Assembly: GCA_937896235.1 (NCBI GenBank)
Contig: CALBMX010000033.1
Location: 1-64,000 of the forward strand
Direction of reading: 5' to 3'
DNA: 64,000 nt
Source of the DNA: an uncultured bacterium
Lineage (GTDB): Bacteria; Planctomycetota; UBA1135; GCA-002686595
The notes under the pieces were generated by a model that saw only the letters and a program-made list of their open reading frames with translations, did no database searches and was not told where the DNA came from. Shown one piece after another: positions 61,947-64,000 of this stretch. The first letter of the stretch is position 1. Each line of letters opens with the position of its first letter. The position numbers were made by a program, and so were the translations under genes.

Positions 61947-61979
61947 GGCCGCGTCCCCCACTTAGTGAGGGACGCGGCC
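61947..61979 (+). terminator. Rho-independent terminator, probably bidirectional
   Basis: GGCCGCGTCCC pairs with GGGACGCGGCC in an 11-pair stem with a CCACTTAGTGA loop that adds three inner pairs, followed by TTCTTCTTA. It lies between the plus-strand secreted-protein gene and the minus-strand thrS stop. Confidence 0.85.
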
Positions 61980-62005
61980 TTCTTCTTACTCTGTGTGGTA
62001 AGGAG

Positions 62006-63781
62006 CTAAATCTCGAGTGAGCGCGTCGCCCGCTTCTCACGGAGCATCTTTGCGAACTCCTCAAAACTAACCACATCTTGCTCGCGCGTTCCACGACGCC
62101 TTAGCGCGACGGTACGGTCGACGGCCTCACGCTCTCCCGCAATCAACATATAGGGCACCTGAGCCTTCTGTGCTTCCTTGATGCGCTTGTTCATGTGACT
62201 CGATGCATCCTTGCAAGTGACCCGGAACCCCTCAGCTCGCAACAGACCTGCAAGCTCCTCGCAGTAGGCAACGTGATCCTCTTGAATCGGGATCAACGCC
62301 ACTTGTGTTGGGGCAAGCCATACGGGGAACCGACCACCAAAGTGTTCGATCAAGCCACCGACAAAGCGCTCGAGGCTGCCGAGCACAGCCCGGTGAATCA
62401 GGATCGGGCGATGGGGTTGGCCGTCTTCGCCCGTGTAGGTCAGGTCAAATCGCTCTGGTAGGTTGAAGTCGCACTGAACCGTTGAGTTCTGCCATTCGCG
62501 TCCGATGGCGTCACGCACCTTGAAGTCGATCTTGGGACCGTAGAATGCGCCTCCGCCTTCATCCAGCTCAAGTGGCATCGAGAGGCTATTTGCGGCTCCG
62601 ACAAGGGCCGCTGTGGCCTGCTCCCAGACGGAGTCGTCTCCGATGGTCTTCTCGGAAGGACGCGTAGCAAGATAGGCTGTGTACTCAAATCCAAAAGTCT
62701 TCAGCATGAAGTCGACGAGCCCAAGAACAGAGGCAATCTCAGCCTCAAGCTGCCCTGGAGTACAGAAGACGTGTGCGTCATCTTGGGTAAAACCGCGCAC
62801 GCGAAGCATGCCGTGCAAGACCCCGGACCGCTCGTAGCGATAGACCGTTCCGAGCTCGGCCCATCGTAATGGCAGCTCGCGATAGGAGTGCCCACGGTTC
62901 TGATAGATGAGAATATGCCCAGGGCAGTTCATCGGTTTCGTCCGATATGGCATATCGTCGAGCATCATCGGCGCGTACATCATGTCGCCGTAGTTCTCGA
63001 GGTGCCCCGAAACGGCGAACAGCTCTTCCTTAGACACGTGCGGGGTATAGACCGGATCGTATCCTCGTTTTAGATGCTCCTCCCACCAGAACTTTTCGAT
63101 CTCGAGTCGCACATTGGCAAGGTTCGGGTGCCAGAAGACAAATCCGGATCCCGCCTCCGCGTGCGTGCTAAAGAGATCCATCTCCGTGCCAATGCGGCGG
63201 TGGTCCCGCAGCTTGACCTCTTCTAGCCAAGCGAGATGTTCGTCTAGCTCTTCTTTTGACCAGAAGGCCGTGCCGTAGATGCGCTGCAGCATGGGATTGT
63301 TTTCGTCGCCGCGCCAATAGGCTCCGGCAATCGTCTGCAGCTTGAAGAAGTAGTCATGGTCGAGGCGGTCCACATGGGGCCCCTCGCACAGGTCATACCA
63401 ATCACCGTGACTCCAGAAGGTGATCTCTTCTCCCTCGGGAATAAGCTCGATGGCTTCGACCTTGAGAGCTTGCCCCGCAGCAACTAGACGCGCGCGCGCC
63501 TCGTCCCTGGTCAAAGTCTCGACCGCCATCTCTGGTGTCTTCTTCGCAAGGCGACGCATCTCCTTTTCGATGCGCTTCAAGTCTTTGCTCTCCAAAGCAG
63601 CGGTGCCTTCGGGTAAGTCGAAGTCGTAGTAAAATCCGTTATCGATGGAAGGCCCGAAGCCGAACTTCACGCCCGGGTAGAGGTTTCCAACTGCGGAGGC
63701 CATCAAGTGCGCAACTGAGTGGCGCAGGGTAGACAGGGGGAAGAGCTCCTCAACCTGAGAAGCGGGTGCCGTCTTGGACAT
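62006..63781 (-). CDS. thrS: Threonyl-tRNA synthetase
   Basis: A 591-residue class II synthetase that charges tRNA-Thr. It starts directly in the editing domain (HSVAHLM, DLCEGPHVD), so the N-terminal TGS domain found in most bacterial ThrRS (about 60 residues) is missing. The catalytic core has motif 2 YRYERSGVLHGMLRVRGFTQDDAHVF (in part: RGFTQDDAH), zinc Cys in MNCPGH, and motif 3 HRAVLGSLERFVGGLIEH (RAVLGSLERF). The anticodon-binding domain ends the chain (ALRRRGTREQDVVSFEEF). It is transcribed leftward; the right-hand 219 bases of the window show no further gene. Confidence 0.97.
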   Translation of the reverse strand: MSKTAPASQVEELFPLSTLRHSVAHLMASAVGNLYPGVKFGFGPSIDNGFYYDFDLPEGTAALESKDLKRIEKEMRRLAKKTPEMAVETLTRDEARARLVAAGQALKVEAIELIPEGEEITFWSHGDWYDLCEGPHVDRLDHDYFFKLQTIAGAYWRGDENNPMLQRIYGTAFWSKEELDEHLAWLEEVKLRDHRRIGTEMDLFSTHAEAGSGFVFWHPNLANVRLEIEKFWWEEHLKRGYDPVYTPHVSKEELFAVSGHLENYGDMMYAPMMLDDMPYRTKPMNCPGHILIYQNRGHSYRELPLRWAELGTVYRYERSGVLHGMLRVRGFTQDDAHVFCTPGQLEAEIASVLGLVDFMLKTFGFEYTAYLATRPSEKTIGDDSVWEQATAALVGAANSLSMPLELDEGGGAFYGPKIDFKVRDAIGREWQNSTVQCDFNLPERFDLTYTGEDGQPHRPILIHRAVLGSLERFVGGLIEHFGGRFPVWLAPTQVALIPIQEDHVAYCEELAGLLRAEGFRVTCKDASSHMNKRIKEAQKAQVPYMLIAGEREAVDRTVALRRRGTREQDVVSFEEFAKMLREKRATRSLEI

Positions 63782-64000
63782 GGTGTGTCGTTTTGGTTCT
63801 GGGATACATGTTCAAAGAACCAGCAACGGGCCGACCCTGAGCTCGAGCGCGCCCAGGCGCACACGAAGAAACCCTCCACCGCGTCATATCGCAAGGAAGA
63901 GGGCACAAAGGATAACGGCTGTCGTGGCTCCCCGGAAGACCCAGAGGATCTGTGATCCGCGTAAGGGGAAAAAACGCGGGTTCCTTGGGGAAAGGACTTT

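Noticed and set aside
63782..64000. T-box or other leader element upstream of thrS
   Set aside because: No specifier loop, antiterminator sequence or paired terminator could be recognised in these 219 bases.

Overview
This 64 kb window reads as chromosomal DNA from a free-living, Gram-negative-type bacterium, most probably a member of the Planctomycetota (inference from gene content; no phylogeny could be run). Signs pointing that way are large secreted proteins of unknown function, two adjacent DUF1573 proteins, a chlamydial-type histone H1-like small protein, futalosine-route menaquinone genes, lipoprotein-rich gene content, and very few Shine-Dalgarno sequences. There is no sign of plasmid, phage, insertion sequence or CRISPR material. 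Most genes are housekeeping or envelope related.

Layout. 0.1-6.9 kb, minus strand: rsmA, a formylglycine-enzyme-like lipoprotein, an OmpA-like lipoprotein, a 933-residue secreted protein, and two small membrane-anchored proteins. 7.1-16.7 kb, minus strand: one tightly packed run with pilB-like, pilT, pilB-like, pilC, a membrane histidine kinase and two CNNM/CorC-type membrane proteins, several genes abutting or overlapping by 4 bases. 17-20.6 kb: a small membrane protein and two DUF1573 proteins. 20.9-25.6 kb, plus strand: a lipoprotein, pyruvate phosphate dikinase, and a secreted protein. 25.7-33.2 kb: M28 peptidase with PDZ domain, mqnB-mqnD, H1-like protein, EVE protein, a phosphodiesterase-family lipoprotein, and two tandem paralogous GNAT acetyltransferases. 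33.2-41.2 kb: a selenocysteine locus (selC tRNA, selD, selA) interrupted by a secreted metalloprotease, a GDPD-family enzyme and a small export-type membrane protein. 41.4-44.4 kb: a TakP-type TRAP transporter with the binding-protein gene convergent to the permease genes. 44.5-64 kb: a membrane spermidine-synthase-like protein, a YjbR protein, an HDAC-family protein, recJ, a DUF368 (polyprenyl-phosphate transporter family) protein, polA, a sulfatase-fold lipoprotein, dinB, a second 932-residue secreted protein, and thrS.

Most notable result: selD is itself a selenoprotein gene. The recognisable SelD N-terminus is only recovered by reading through an in-frame TGA at 39601-39603, which sits exactly at the catalytic Cys/Sec position; a 7-bp hairpin lies 26-42 bases downstream as a SECIS candidate, and a complete tRNA-Sec gene with UCA anticodon lies at 33233-33329. 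A start-codon-to-stop caller would miss the first 22 codons, including the active-site residue. selB and other selenoprotein clients are not in the window.

Other points of interest are the pair of about 930-residue secreted paralogues at opposite ends of the window, an exact 19-bp tandem repeat in the dinB divergent region, recurrent pyrimidine-rich leaders in place of ribosome binding sites, and strong perfect hairpins between convergent genes.
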